This document shows, in pieces, positions 18,363 to 28,400 of a DNA stretch of 64,000 nucleotides. This DNA is from Planctomyces sp. SH-PL62. Lineage in GTDB: Bacteria > Planctomycetota > Planctomycetia > Isosphaerales > Isosphaeraceae. Location: positions 930,001 through 994,000 of the forward strand of contig NZ_CP011273.1 in assembly GCF_001610895.1 (NCBI RefSeq), read 5' to 3'. Made by a program: the position numbers and the translations under genes. The notes under the pieces were generated by a model. The model saw only the letters and a program-made list of their open reading frames with translations. It did not search any database and had not been told where the DNA came from. How positions within the stretch are numbered: the stretch's first letter is position 1; the number at the start of each line of letters is the position of its first letter.

Positions 18363-18860
18363 ATGCGTCTCAGGTTCTGGAATGCGTCGGCCCTGGCCGC
18401 GGGATTCGTGACCGCATCCGTCCTCGTCCCCTTCAGCTTCGGGCAGGGTTCCAGGCCCGCGGCCGCCGAGAAGACGCCGACGGCCGCCTCGGCCGAGAAG
18501 GGGCAGGGGCGGGACATCGAGCTCAAGCTGGCGATCGCCGGCCTGGGATCGAAGGGCTGCGACATCGACGTCAAGCCGGGCAACCCCGCGTGCGTCTTCA
18601 AGGCGCAGACGCTCCACGTCAAGCCCGACGGCCAGGTCCTGGTGGAGCTCAAGGACGTCAAGATCCGTGGCGCCGATCGCAATTGCTCGATCGCCCTGAC
18701 GATCCGCGAGGAAGGTCAGCCGGCCAAGACCGTCTACCGGGGCTATCGTCTGGCCGCCGAGGCCAAGGAGGGCGCGGTGGAGAGCTTTCTCTGCTGCCTG
18801 AGCTCCCCCTCCAAGGTGGCCGCCATCGCCGCGACGCGGACCGAAGCTACGCGCCGTTGA
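18363..18860 (+). CDS. Small Cys-containing secreted protein of unknown function
   Basis: 165 residues, not recognised as a known family. The N-terminus has a signal peptide (basic MRLRF, hydrophobic core to about residue 27). After a low-complexity Ala/Lys linker comes a compact predicted beta-rich domain with cysteines in KGCDID, PACVF, NCSIAL and FLCCLSS, which suggests disulphide bonds after export. The repeated KV/VELKDVKI character is consistent with a small sandwich fold. It is preceded by a gap of 383 bp, so it likely has its own promoter, and it converges on the glycosylasparaginase gene with a bidirectional hairpin between them. Confidence 0.7.
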   Translation: MRLRFWNASALAAGFVTASVLVPFSFGQGSRPAAAEKTPTAASAEKGQGRDIELKLAIAGLGSKGCDIDVKPGNPACVFKAQTLHVKPDGQVLVELKDVKIRGADRNCSIALTIREEGQPAKTVYRGYRLAAEAKEGAVESFLCCLSSPSKVAAIAATRTEATRR

Positions 18861-18888
18861 GCCTGCGAGCGAGCCCTGGAATCACACG

Positions 18889-18926
18889 GCCCGCCGGGGC
18901 GAGCGATCGCGCTCCCCTCGGCGGGC
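18889..18926. terminator. Bidirectional hairpin between convergent genes
   Basis: A 17-bp imperfect inverted repeat (GCCCGCCGGGGCGAGCG against CGCTCCCCTCGGCGGGC, about 15 of 17 paired) with a 4-nt loop ATCG. It lies between the stop codons of the small secreted protein (+) and the glycosylasparaginase (-). Confidence 0.6.
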
Positions 18927-18942
18927 TGCGTCCGTTCCGGGC

Positions 18943-19980
18943 TCAGTCGAGAAGAGTCGCCGAGTCGACCGTCTTGATCGTGTCTCCGTCGGCGACGACG
19001 ATGTTCGCCGGGCCGTGGATGTTGGCGGCGGCGTACTTGCCGTCCTTGGTGAGCAGGTAGAAGACGACGTCGAAGGCGGGCTTGCCGTCCTCGGTGCGGA
19101 ACCTTGGATCGCGGAGCGTGGTCTCGACGAGTTGCTTGGTGGTGGCGACCAGGGCGTCCTTGGGCTTGGCCCCGCGCCGGAGGTTCTCGACCACGAGGAA
19201 CGAGGCGCAGTTGATCAGGTTGACCTCGCCCAGGCCGACCGAGCCGCACGAGCCGACGGCGTTGTCGAGCCAGAGGCCGGCGCCGAGTATCGGCGAATCC
19301 CCGACGCGGCCGGGGACCTTGTAGCCCAGGCCCGAGGTCGTGGTCACGGCACCGAAGTCGCCGTGGGTGTCCAGTACCGAGCAATGGATCGTGCCGTGGG
19401 TGGGGCGCTGGACCAACTCGCGGATCGGCGGGTCGAGCGAGGCGACGGACTGGGGAATCCGAGCGCCGCGGAGCTTGGATTCCTTCCAGGCGATCCAGGC
19501 CTTGCGGGTCTCCTCGGTGAGGAGGTCCTGCTCGGAGAAGCCGTGCTCCTTGGCGAACTTGAGCGCGTTGTCGCCGACCAGGAGGACGTGCTTGGTGCGC
19601 TGGAGGATGCAGCGGGCGACGGCCGCGGGGTGCGCGATGTTGCGGAGCCCGGCGACCCCCGCGCCGCCGTGGGTCGGCCCATGCATGACCGAGGCGTCCA
19701 GCTCGACGACCCCCTCCTCATTGGGGGTCCCCCCGAGGCCGACGGAATGCTCGTTGGGGTCGGCCTCGACGATCGCCACGCCGGCGATGGCCGCGTCCAG
19801 AGGGTCGGCCCCCTTGCGCACCAGGTCCATCGCGATCTCGACCGTCTTCTCCCAACCGCTGGCGATCACGATCGGCTTGCGAGGTCCCGGCGGCCTGTCC
19901 GGCAGGGCGCCGATCGAGAGGGCGGCCAGGCTCGTCGTCCCCAAAGAGAGGAAACAGCGGCGGTTCACGCTCGGGGTCAT
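18943..19980 (-). CDS. N(4)-(beta-N-acetylglucosaminyl)-L-asparaginase (copy A), Tat-exported
   Basis: 345 residues of the Ntn-hydrolase glycosylasparaginase family, which hydrolyses GlcNAc-Asn linkages after self-cleavage. The expected autocleavage site is in RPTHGTIHCSVLD, with nucleophile Thr197, followed by the characteristic GRVGDSPILGAGLWLDNAVG. The N-terminus VNRRCFLSLGTTSLAALSIG is a twin-arginine-type signal, so the folded precursor is probably exported. It belongs to the glycosylasparaginase rather than the isoaspartyl-peptidase branch, judged by the GDSPI segment. A paralogue of similar length lies at 22337-23386 on the opposite strand, with DUF1559 and small lipoprotein genes between them. 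Confidence 0.92.
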   Translation of the reverse strand: MTPSVNRRCFLSLGTTSLAALSIGALPDRPPGPRKPIVIASGWEKTVEIAMDLVRKGADPLDAAIAGVAIVEADPNEHSVGLGGTPNEEGVVELDASVMHGPTHGGAGVAGLRNIAHPAAVARCILQRTKHVLLVGDNALKFAKEHGFSEQDLLTEETRKAWIAWKESKLRGARIPQSVASLDPPIRELVQRPTHGTIHCSVLDTHGDFGAVTTTSGLGYKVPGRVGDSPILGAGLWLDNAVGSCGSVGLGEVNLINCASFLVVENLRRGAKPKDALVATTKQLVETTLRDPRFRTEDGKPAFDVVFYLLTKDGKYAAANIHGPANIVVADGDTIKTVDSATLLD

Positions 19981-20084
19981 CGGTGTTCGTCCGGGGAAGG
20001 AGGGGGATGTGCGAACGGGACGTGACGCCGCCCGACGCGCGATGGGGGCGCGTCGGGCGGTTCGGTTATCCGTCGGGGCCGGGA

Positions 20085-21113
20085 TCAGAGCGAATCGGCG
20101 CTGATGATCTCGCCGCTGGCGCGGGTGGAGAGGGCCTGCCAGACGCCGAGCTGCTGGCCCGGGGTGACCTGGAGGACGCCGTTGGAATCGGGGACGATCG
20201 CCAGGGGGAGGCCTGTCGCGGCGTCGAACGGCGCGCTGTTGATGCTGTCCTTGAGGAACTTCACCGAGCCGTCGGCGAAGGCTGCGTTCATCCCGCCGGG
20301 GTGGAAGCTGGAGAAGCTGTGGAACATGATCTGCACGTTGATGCCGAGCTGATTGGTGTTGACGTAGTTCTCATTCAGCTTCTTCTGGGGATTGATGGGA
20401 TAGAGCGTGTTCGCCAGGGTGTCGGCGTTGTTGCCCGAGTACCACCAGACCCAGTCCCAGCGGACGTCGGCCGGGATCTTGCCGTAGGCGACCTCGCCCG
20501 CCACCATCGTGTTGCTGGTGCCGTCGGTGATGGCCGAGATCGAGACGGAGCTGTCGTAGTAGAGCATCCCGTCGGCGCGGGCCAAGCGGGTGCCGTAGGT
20601 GCCGTCGCAGCTCGGCTCGCTGTAGCGCCCCACGTAGAAGGCGGTCCCGGCGGAGCCGCGATAGTTGGTGAAGTAGATCGGATACCCCATGCTCCGCGTG
20701 TCGGGGGTCGCCGCCGCGCCGTCGCTGGGGCACCAGAACGCCTGAACGCCCGTAGAGTAGACTGTCCGATTGATCTGGTTGTCCGTGTAGTGGATCATGA
20801 AGTTGTGGGAGTCGTACAGCGGGCCTTGCTCGATGTAGGGGAGGATCGAGATCAGGAAGCTGTGCTCGTGGCTGCCGGAGCACGGGGTGCCCCGGTGGAA
20901 GGCGCCGATCGGGTATCGGGAGTTCGTGCTCTCGTAGTTCGCCAGCCCCAGCCCCATCTGCTTGAGGTTGTTGACGCACTGGGCGCGGCGGGCGGCCTCG
21001 CGGGCCGCCTGGACGGCCGGGAGGAGAAGGGCGATCAGCACGGCGATGATGGCGATGACCACCAGCAGTTCGATCAGCGTGAAGCCGCGGGGGCGGGATC
21101 GGAATCGATCCAT
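20085..21113 (-). CDS. DUF1559 pseudopilin-like protein (copy 1)
   Basis: 342 residues. A type IV prepilin-like N-terminus: short basic leader RSRPRG, cleavage between Gly10 and Phe11, then [20 protein letters not shown] with Glu15 at position 5 of the mature protein, followed by [12 protein letters not shown]. The DUF1559 body includes the N-terminal [15 protein letters not shown] and the C-terminal [20 protein letters not shown]. This is one of the most expanded families in Planctomycetes, thought to assemble as pseudopilins, with unknown function. The start at 21113 has AGGAGG five bases upstream; a further in-frame ATG at 21131 lacks that support. A small lipoprotein gene lies just upstream on the same strand. 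Confidence 0.93.
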   Translation of the reverse strand: MDRFRSRPRGFTLIELLVVIAIIAVLIALLLPAVQAAREAARRAQCVNNLKQMGLGLANYESTNSRYPIGAFHRGTPCSGSHEHSFLISILPYIEQGPLYDSHNFMIHYTDNQINRTVYSTGVQAFWCPSDGAAATPDTRSMGYPIYFTNYRGSAGTAFYVGRYSEPSCDGTYGTRLARADGMLYYDSSVSISAITDGTSNTMVAGEVAYGKIPADVRWDWVWWYSGNNADTLANTLYPINPQKKLNENYVNTNQLGINVQIMFHSFSSFHPGGMNAAFADGSVKFLKDSINSAPFDAATGLPLAIVPDSNGVLQVTPGQQLGVWQALSTRASGEIISADSL

Positions 21114-21220
21114 CGGGACCTCCTGGTTCATGACGTGCGATGAAGGGAGATTCGGGGGTCGTTCGGAACCTCGTGCCATGTCCTCGGAATCCGGCCCGGG
21201 CGACGGCCGGCGACGTCGGC

Positions 21221-21433
21221 TCAACGTCGCGAGCGCGACTTGGGCTTGGTCTGCTTGACCTCGACCCCATAGGGGTTTTCGATGTCCTTCTGCAACTCGT
21301 CGCGACCCTTGTCGGTCGAGAGGACCTTGGCCTCGGGCTCGCCACAGCCGGCCGTGGGGAGCAGCCCGGCCGAGAAAGCGACGATCAGGGAGCCCAGGGT
21401 CAGGGAGCGGGGCGGCGCCTTCAGTCTCCACAT
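21221..21433 (-). CDS. Small lipoprotein upstream of DUF1559 copy 1
   Basis: 70 residues: signal peptide with lipobox PTAGC (Cys30), then a 40-residue charged tail ([20 protein letters not shown]) ending in a basic RSRR. No family recognised. It stands 107 bp upstream of a DUF1559 gene on the same strand; a small lipoprotein beside DUF1559 genes is a frequent planctomycete arrangement, which supports it being real. The tail is too short for an enzyme. Confidence 0.65.
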   Translation of the reverse strand: MWRLKAPPRSLTLGSLIVAFSAGLLPTAGCGEPEAKVLSTDKGRDELQKDIENPYGVEVKQTKPKSRSRR

Positions 21434-21636
21434 GGGGTGGTGGACTCCTCTTCAAAAGGGGGCGGGTGAGGGATTCGCCAACCCAGGAGCGGGGGCGAAG
21501 GGACGCACCCGAACGCGAGACTTGTCGTGCTTCGAGGGCCCGAGCGTCGCGAGGCGTCGTCGTTGGACGCGGGGAGCGGTCGGATCGAGAAGAGCGGGAC
21601 CGCGTCACCGACCTCGGCGGATAGGGCGGCCCGGAC

Positions 21637-22083
21637 CTAGATGTTGGTGTTCTCCCCTTGATAAGAGACGATGACGCGGGGGCCGCGAGGCGGGGAAGGG
21701 GGAAGGGCGTCCTCGGCGGCCTCGCTCGCATCGACCGGGGCCGAAGGGGGGCCGGGGATCACATGGAGGACGACCAAAAGCTCGCCGATCGGCTTGATGG
21801 TGAACTTCCGGGATTGCGAACCCCCGTCGGCGTCCTTGTAGGTCAGCGTCGCGTCGAATTGGCCCGGGACCTGGATCGAGGTCCCCACGGCTTTCCAGGC
21901 CGCCAACTCGGGAAGGTGGAAGGAGCCGCCGGGAAACTCGATCGTCGGATCGAGCATCGTCGATTCGGTGTCGTTCGCCAGGACGATGGAGACGCCGTCC
22001 CCGACGAGAAGGTGGCGGCCGACCTGGGCGTAGCCGACCCACGCCAGGAGGATGGCGTTCAGCAGGAGCGAGAGCTTCATCAT
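21637..22083 (-). CDS. Hypothetical single-span exported protein
   Basis: 148 residues from the first of two adjacent ATGs at 22083; an upstream in-frame ATG at 22134 would add 17 residues. A hydrophobic helix ([19 protein letters not shown], about 4-22) anchors a beta-rich domain (about 30-115) with strands such as [11 protein letters not shown], and a proline-rich acidic linker leads to the end [13 protein letters not shown]. No family recognised. No strong Shine-Dalgarno is seen for either start. It may share a transcript with the downstream lipoprotein and DUF1559 genes, although about 200 bp separate it from them. Confidence 0.55.
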   Translation of the reverse strand: MMKLSLLLNAILLAWVGYAQVGRHLLVGDGVSIVLANDTESTMLDPTIEFPGGSFHLPELAAWKAVGTSIQVPGQFDATLTYKDADGGSQSRKFTIKPIGELLVVLHVIPGPPSAPVDASEAAEDALPPSPPRGPRVIVSYQGENTNI

Positions 22084-22336
22084 GTTGGACGGCCGCGCGG
22101 CCGCCCGGGTGGGTTCGGCGATCTGGCGTTCCATCGACGGTCATCCGATATTCGAGGGGGCCGGGAAGCGCCGCGATGCGATGGACGGTCGGGAGAGGTG
22201 GCGATTCCCGATCGTTCCGCCGGTTGGACGTGGTGATCTTGCAGTCGCTGAATAAGAATGTCAAGAGTCGGCGAATATTTCCACGTAAGTCGCATCGGGT
22301 TCCGCTGCGACGTCCGGAACCTAGGGGTGAGGCGGG

Positions 22337-23386
22337 ATGAGAAGAACCGTGAATCGGCGCTTGTTCATGGGTACGACGGCCGCGGCGAGCCTGGGGACGC
22401 TGGCGATCGGGGCGTCGGAGCCGAGGCCGGCGGGGGACCGTCGGCCGGTGGCGGTTTCCAGCGGCAACGGCCTCCGGGCGGTCGAGAAGGCGATCGAGCT
22501 GGTCAAGAAGGGCGTCGACCCGCTCGACGCGGCGATCGAGGGCGTGGCGATCGTCGAGGCCGATCCGAAGGACGACTCGGTCGGTTACGGCGGGCTCCCC
22601 AACGAGGACGGCGTCGTCGAGCTGGACGCGGCCGTCATGCACGGGCCGACCCACGGCGGCGGCTCCGTCGCCTCGATCCGCAATATCATGCACCCGGCGG
22701 CCGTCGCCCGGCTGGTCATGAAGCGGACCCGGCACTGCCTGCTCGTCGGCGAGGGGGCGTTGCGATTCGCACGCGCCCACGGATTCCCCGAGGTGGACCT
22801 GCTCACCGAGGAATCGCGCCGGGTGTGGCTGCACTGGAAAGAGACGCGCGACCCGAACGACGATTGGGTCCCCCCGCCCGATGCCGAGGTCGCCGCCTAC
22901 CTTCATGATTATATGAAAAGGCGCGTCACCGGGACGATCCACTGCTCCGTGCTGGACACCCACGGCGACCTGGGCTGCACGACCACGACTTCGGGCCTGT
23001 CGTGGAAGATCCCCGGGCGGGTGGGCGACTCGCCGATCCTGGGCGCGGGGCTCTATCTGGACAACGCCGTGGGCTCGGCGGGGTCGACGGGGATCGGCGA
23101 GGCCAACCTGCTGAACCTCTCCAGCTACCTCGTCGTCGAGAACATGCGGCGGGGCCTCGGGCCCAAGGACGCCGTGATGGAGGCGCTCAAGCGGATCGCC
23201 GAGACCAGCGTGCGCGACCCGAAGCGGCGGCGGCCGGACGGCAAGACCACGTTCAACGTCTCGTTCTACGCCGTCTCCAAGGATGGCGCGTTCGCCGGCG
23301 GCTGCATCTATCCCGGCGGCAAGATGGCCGTCCACGACGGCGACTCGGCCCGCATCGTCCAGCTCGACCCGTTGTATGAGAAGTGA
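22337..23386 (+). CDS. N(4)-(beta-N-acetylglucosaminyl)-L-asparaginase (copy B), Tat-exported
   Basis: 349-residue paralogue of the gene at 18943-19980. The same features are present: twin-arginine-type leader (VNRRLFMGTTAAASLG), predicted self-cleavage before Thr200 in RRVTGTIHCSVLD, and GRVGDSPILGAGLYLDNAVG. It differs mainly in the linker before the nucleophile, where an extra segment (DPNDDWVPPPDAEVAAYLHD) replaces the shorter one in copy A, and in its C-terminal tail. GAGGCGGG stands directly upstream of the ATG. It converges on the DUF1559 copy 2 gene, with a strong bidirectional hairpin between. Two diverged copies this close suggest an old local duplication and possibly different substrates. 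Confidence 0.92.
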   Translation: MRRTVNRRLFMGTTAAASLGTLAIGASEPRPAGDRRPVAVSSGNGLRAVEKAIELVKKGVDPLDAAIEGVAIVEADPKDDSVGYGGLPNEDGVVELDAAVMHGPTHGGGSVASIRNIMHPAAVARLVMKRTRHCLLVGEGALRFARAHGFPEVDLLTEESRRVWLHWKETRDPNDDWVPPPDAEVAAYLHDYMKRRVTGTIHCSVLDTHGDLGCTTTTSGLSWKIPGRVGDSPILGAGLYLDNAVGSAGSTGIGEANLLNLSSYLVVENMRRGLGPKDAVMEALKRIAETSVRDPKRRRPDGKTTFNVSFYAVSKDGAFAGGCIYPGGKMAVHDGDSARIVQLDPLYEK

Positions 23387-23417
23387 CGGGGCCGGGGGGG
23401 GGATGGGCGCAGGAAGA

Positions 23418-23457
23418 GGCCCCCGGAGACCCGTCGTGGGACGGGTCTCCGGGGGCC
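23418..23457. terminator. Bidirectional hairpin terminator
   Basis: A perfect 17-bp inverted repeat (GGCCCCCGGAGACCCGT and its complement, 23418-23434 and 23441-23457) with a 6-nt loop, between convergent stop codons of glycosylasparaginase copy B and DUF1559 copy 2. Confidence 0.75.
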
Positions 23458-23484
23458 GAATGAAAGTCGACGGGGGGGCCGGAC

Positions 23485-24609
23485 TCAGTAGGCGTCGGAG
23501 CTGATGACTTCACCGCCCTTGGGGGTCACCAGGTTGCGAAGGACCACGACGCTGGTGCTCTCCTTGAGGAACCTCACGCTGCCGTCGCCGAAGAGGACGT
23601 TGGCGCCGCCGGGGTGGAAGCTGAAGATCTCGTCGTTGTTGGCGGCGTTGTTGTTGACCTTGTTGAGGCCGTTGTCGCTGGGGTCTGGGCCGGCGGCCGG
23701 GTAGGGCGTGCTGTAGCGGCCCAGGCCGATGCGGGTCTTGTTGTTGTTGATCTGGCCAGAGACGCCGAAGGCGCCGTCGGCCTCGGCCCAGCGCCAGAAC
23801 CGGCGGGGGAGGCCGGCGTCGAAGTACTGGTCGCGGGCGGGGTTGGCCGGGGCGTGCAGCGGCGAGGAGACGCCGTTGGCGTACATGGTGTTGGCGATGT
23901 AGCGGGCGTCGCGGCCGGCGTCCTCGGCGATCATCATCGTATTGCTGGTGCCGTCGGACACCTCGGCGATGCGGGTCATGCTGACCTTGAGGAGGCCGTC
24001 GGCGCGGTCGAAGTTGTTGCGATAGGGGGTGATGGCGGTGCTGCCGGCGCCGCCTGCGGCGCCGAGGGCGCTGATGTCGGTGTAGCAGGGCGCGCCGTAG
24101 TCCTGGAAGCCGTAGCCGAACCGGAGGCCGGCCGGCAGCGAGGCCTCGGCCGGGTCGAGCGGGTCGAGGCCGCCGGACCCGTCGCGGACGCTCGACGGGC
24201 AGATGTAGGCGTTGATCACCGTGCCGGTGGCCGTCTTGTTGGAGCCCGAGGTGTGCGTGTAGGGGAGGCTGAAGTTGTAGGCGTTGCTGATGTTGGTGCC
24301 CTCCAGGTAGGGCAGCAGGCGGACGAAGACGCCCGGCTCGTCGAAGATCGTCCGCGGCGGCGACGCGGTGAAGTCGGTCCCCTGGCCGGCCGGCGGGAAG
24401 GCGCTGTTGGCGCTCTCGTAATTGTGCAGCGACAGGCCGATCTGCTTCAGGTTATTCGTGCACTGCGCCCGGCGGGCGGCCTCGCGCGCCGCCTGCACAG
24501 CGGGCAGCAGCAGGGCGATCAGGACGGCGATGATGGCGATCACGACCAGCAGCTCGATCAGCGTGAACGCTGAGCGCCGGGCGACGGGGAAGAAAGGACG
24601 TCGACTCAT
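23485..24609 (-). CDS. DUF1559 pseudopilin-like protein (copy 2)
   Basis: 374 residues. Prepilin-type N-terminus with cleavage expected between Ala14 and Phe15, Glu19 as mature residue 5, then the same hydrophobic helix and [20 protein letters not shown] as copy 1. The C-terminal [20 protein letters not shown] is the second DUF1559 signature. The middle is rich in Asn, Gly and Ser. A carboxypeptidase-regulatory-like lipoprotein gene lies 84 bp upstream on the same strand, probably in one operon. Copies 1 and 2 are clearly different in the variable middle region. Confidence 0.93.
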   Translation of the reverse strand: MSRRPFFPVARRSAFTLIELLVVIAIIAVLIALLLPAVQAAREAARRAQCTNNLKQIGLSLHNYESANSAFPPAGQGTDFTASPPRTIFDEPGVFVRLLPYLEGTNISNAYNFSLPYTHTSGSNKTATGTVINAYICPSSVRDGSGGLDPLDPAEASLPAGLRFGYGFQDYGAPCYTDISALGAAGGAGSTAITPYRNNFDRADGLLKVSMTRIAEVSDGTSNTMMIAEDAGRDARYIANTMYANGVSSPLHAPANPARDQYFDAGLPRRFWRWAEADGAFGVSGQINNNKTRIGLGRYSTPYPAAGPDPSDNGLNKVNNNAANNDEIFSFHPGGANVLFGDGSVRFLKESTSVVVLRNLVTPKGGEVISSDAY

Positions 24610-24693
24610 CGAGACGGGACTCCAGTCGGCGGATTCGCCCGGGGGGTCGGCAGGCCCGAATGGGGCCGGTCCCGACTCCAGGCCGGTGGGGGA

Positions 24694-25143
24694 TCAATTA
24701 AGTTCGAAGGCGGGTAGCTCGTTCGCGGGCTCGGCCTTGACCGTGGCGGTCAGGCCCGAGGTCGATTCCTTGCTGTACTTGGCCGGGAAAGGGAGCCCGC
24801 CGCGCTTCTTCGGCGCCTTGGCCGCGGGCGTGGCGTCCGGGTCGATCTCCACTCGGACCTTATATTCCCCGGCCGGCGCACCGGCGACGACGCCGTCGGT
24901 CATCAGCGTGTAGGACCCGTCCGGGCCGAGCGTCCCCGAGACCGGAGGCGTCTGCGCCCCGTCCGGCACGAAGACGACGACGCCCGAGGTCAGGGGCTCG
25001 CCGCCGGCGAGGACGACCTTGCCCTGCACCGGGTACGTCGGGACGCCCACCTCCGGCCGGGACTCGCCGCAGCCGGCCGCTCCCACCGCCAGGGCCGCAG
25101 CCGTGAGCCATCGCGCCAGGCTTCCGATCGGATGCTCGCTCAT
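24694..25143 (-). CDS. Lipoprotein with a transthyretin/carboxypeptidase-regulatory-like domain
   Basis: 149 residues. Signal peptide ending in GAAGC, with lipid-modified Cys25 expected, then a single beta-sandwich domain: PVQGKVVLAGGEPLTSGVVV opens it and GEYKVRVEID closes it. Small lipoproteins of this kind commonly precede DUF1559 genes in Planctomycetes and are presumed to be envelope-associated partners; no enzymatic role is known. Upstream is a 352-bp gap with a 14-bp palindrome that may serve as operator. Confidence 0.8.
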   Translation of the reverse strand: MSEHPIGSLARWLTAAALAVGAAGCGESRPEVGVPTYPVQGKVVLAGGEPLTSGVVVFVPDGAQTPPVSGTLGPDGSYTLMTDGVVAGAPAGEYKVRVEIDPDATPAAKAPKKRGGLPFPAKYSKESTSGLTATVKAEPANELPAFELN

Positions 25144-25495
25144 TCTCGGCTCCAGCTCCCGCCGCTCGGGCCGGGACGCCCGCGGCCGACCCGTGCGGGG
25201 TCGATTCGCAATGGTGGTCGAAATTTCGACGCCTCGATGCGCCGCGGCGAGACCGCGGGCCGTCGCCGCGACCGTCCCGCCAGGCGATGGGCCTGGGGGA
25301 GGTCGGATGCGGGGCGTCGTACGGGGCTCGCCGGAGCTTCCACGATCGTCGAAGGACTGACGTGAGGTACTGTACCCGGTCGAGCCGCGCGAACGACGAA
25401 TGGGGGGCGAAGCTTATATGAGGAAATGAAGAAGTTTCGCCGCGGGGGACTGCGGCGTCGGGGGAGGGGCCGGCTCGGGGCCGTCGATCGAGGTA
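25144..25495. other. 352-bp intergenic region upstream of the lipoprotein-DUF1559 operon
   Basis: Lies between the dnaE stop and the lipoprotein start, both on the minus strand, so it must hold the lipoprotein promoter. A perfect 14-bp palindrome GTCGAAATTTCGAC occupies 25217-25230. A TATAAG hexamer on the minus strand (25413-25418) sits in an AT-richer patch, but no good -35 was found. No gene seen. Confidence 0.5.
25217..25230. promoter_or_regulatory. 14-bp perfect palindrome, candidate operator
   Basis: GTCGAAATTTCGAC is an uninterrupted palindrome with an AT centre in a G/C-rich gap, 73 bp upstream of the lipoprotein start. The size fits the binding site of a dimeric repressor; the cognate protein is unknown. 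Confidence 0.3.
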
Positions 25496-28400
25496 TCAGT
25501 CGTCGTCGGAGTCGTTCATGTCGTCCATCGCGTCGGCGCCGGCCATGACGGCGACGGCGACCGGGGCCCGGGCGGGCGCGGCGGAGGAGGCGTCGGCGCG
25601 GGCGGTGGCGCCGCGGGCGCCGAGGAGGCGGACGTTCCCCACGCCGACGACCTGTCCCATCTCCGAGACCATGCGGTCGTCGAAGCGGACCTTCAGCGAC
25701 GACCCCGCGCGGTAGATCACGCGTCGGACGTGCTCGATACCGAAGATCTCCAGGTAGAGGTCGAGGTTGCCGGGCCGGACGCGGACGATCCGCAGGAGCC
25801 GCTCCAGGTCTTCCTGCTGCTGGACGCCCTTGTGGAGCGTGATGATGACGCCGCGGGCCAGTTCGGCGTCGGCGTTCTCGATCGGGATGAACCGGCTGAC
25901 GACGATCTCGGCCGGCTCGCGTCGGCGGTCGATCGTCCCCTTGATGAAGCCGATGGCGTCGTTGGCGATCAGGTCGCCGAGCTTGGCGAACTCCTCGGGC
26001 CAGAGCATGGCCGGGGTCGATCCGCTGAGGTCCTCGAACGTGAATTTGGCCATGCGGGTGAGGCCCGACCGGCTCTTCTGCACGTTGCGGACCTGGACGT
26101 TGGTGATCATCCCGCCGAGCGTGACTTCCGACTTGCTCGGGGCGTCGGCCATGTCGGCCGCGCGGTGGGTCGCCAGGGCCTGGAGCTTGTCGGCATGGCG
26201 GCTCAACGGGTGGTTGGACATGTAGAAGCCGAGCGCCTTCTTCTCGCCGCCGAGCAGCTCGACGTCGGGGAGCTCCGGGATGTCCGGCAGGTGGGCGACC
26301 GGGGCCGCGCCGGAGGAGGCGCCGTCGCCGGGGACGTCGACCTCGTCGAACAGCCCACGCTGGCCGCGTTTGCGGTCCTCCTGCTTGGACTGCCCGGCCT
26401 GCATCGCGCGGGGGAGGATGGAGAGGAGCTGGGAGCGGCGGGCGCCCAGGAAGTCGAAGGCCCCGGCGCGGATGAGGGTCTCGGCGGCCCCGGCACCGAC
26501 CTCCTTGATGGAGACGCGCTCGAAGAAGTCTTCGAGGCTCAGGAACGGCCCGTCCTTGTCCCGAGCCTTGAGGATCGCCTCGACGGCCTTGCCCCCCACT
26601 CCCTTGATGGCCTCCAGGCCGAACTCGACCTTCCCCTCGGTATGGACGGTGAAGGTCGCCCCCCCCTGGTTGATGTTCGGCGGCAGGACCTCGATCCCCA
26701 TCCGGCGGCAGTCTTCGATGTGTTCGACGAAGAACTTGTCGCGCTCGGCGCCCCCCATCTCGGACGAGAGGACGGCGGCCATGTACTCGGTCGGGTAGTG
26801 GGACTTGAGGTAGGCCGTCTGGTAGGCCACCAAGGCGTAGGCGGTGCTGTGCGACTTGTTGAAGCCGTAGCCGCCGAAGAACTCGATCAGCTCGAAGATC
26901 CGCGCCGCCTTGTCGCGCTCCAGGCCTTTCTCGACGGCCCCCTTGATGAACTGGCCGCGGCCCTCGGCGATGATCTCGGTCTTCTTCTTGGAGATGGCCT
27001 TGATGCAGGCGTACGCCTTGGAGAGTTCGATGTCTCCCAGGCGGTTGAGGATCCGCATGACCTGTTCCTGGTAGACCATCACTCCGTAGGTCTCTTCCAG
27101 GACGTCCTGCAACACGGGGTGCAGGTACGAGGCCTGCTTGCGCTTGTTCTTGACGTCGACGTATTCGTCGACCATGCCGCCGTTGAGCGGGCCCGGGCGG
27201 TAGAGGGCGTTGGTGGCGATGATGTCGGCGAAGCGGTCGGGCTTCATCTTGACCAGGAGGTCGCGGATGCCGGCCGATTCGAGCTGGAACACCCCCTTGG
27301 TCTCGCCGCGCTGGAGGAGCTCGAACGCCTTGGCGTCGTCGAGCGGCAGCGAGCCGATGTCGAGGGGGTTGTCGGGGAAGCGTTCGCCGATGATTCGGAC
27401 GGCGGCCTGGAGCGTGGTGAGGTTGCGGAGGCCCAGGAAGTCCATCTTCAGGAGGCCGGCCTTCTCGACGTCCCCCATGCCCCACTGGGTGCAGAGGACC
27501 TCCTCCTTGTCGCCGCGACGGATCACTTGTAGCGGCACGAGCGACTCCAGCGGCTGGTCGGCGATGACCACGCCGGCCGCGTGCGTGCTGGCGTTCCGCG
27601 CCGAGCCTTCGAGCCGCCGGGCGAAGTCGAGGAGCCTCTGGATTTCAGGGTCCTGCTCGGCCATCCGCTTGAGCGCCGGTTCCTCGACGATCGCCTCGTC
27701 GAGCGTGATGTTCAGCCGGGTCGGGATCAGCTTGTTGATCTCCTCGACCCGCGACAGCGGCAGATTCATCGCGCGGCCGACGTCCTTGATCGCGGCCTTG
27801 GCCTTCATGGTGCCGAAGGTGCCGATCTGCGCGACGTTGGCGTCGCCGTACTTGCGGCGGACGTACTCGATGACCTCGTACCGGCGCTCCTGGCAGAGGT
27901 CGATGTCGATGTCCGGCGCCTCGGAGCGGTTGGGGTCCAGGAACCGCTCGAACAGCAAGTCGTACTTGATCGGGCAGACGTCGCTCAATCGCAGGACGTA
28001 GCTGACCAGCGCGCCGCAGGCCGATCCTCTCGCCAGCGCCGGGATGTTGTTCTCCCGCGCGTATCGCACGAAGTCCCAGACGATCAGGAAGTACGACGCG
28101 AAGCCCATTCGGTTGATCGTGCCCAGCTCGTGATCGAGCCGCGCGCGAACCTCCGGCGGCGGCGGATCCGGGTAGCGTTCCCGGAGCCCCTGTTCGCAGA
28201 GTTCGAGCAGGTACGCTTCGGGCGACTTCTCGTCCGGGGGCTGGAACGAGGGGAACTGGCGCTTGCCCAGCTCGGCGCTGGTGTAATTCTCCTCGACCAT
28301 CTCGGCGATCAGGGCCGACTGCTTCAGGGCCTCCTCGAAGCCCGGGGCCGCGGCGTACATCTCGTCCGGCGAACGGACGTGGAACTGGTCGGAGATCCGG

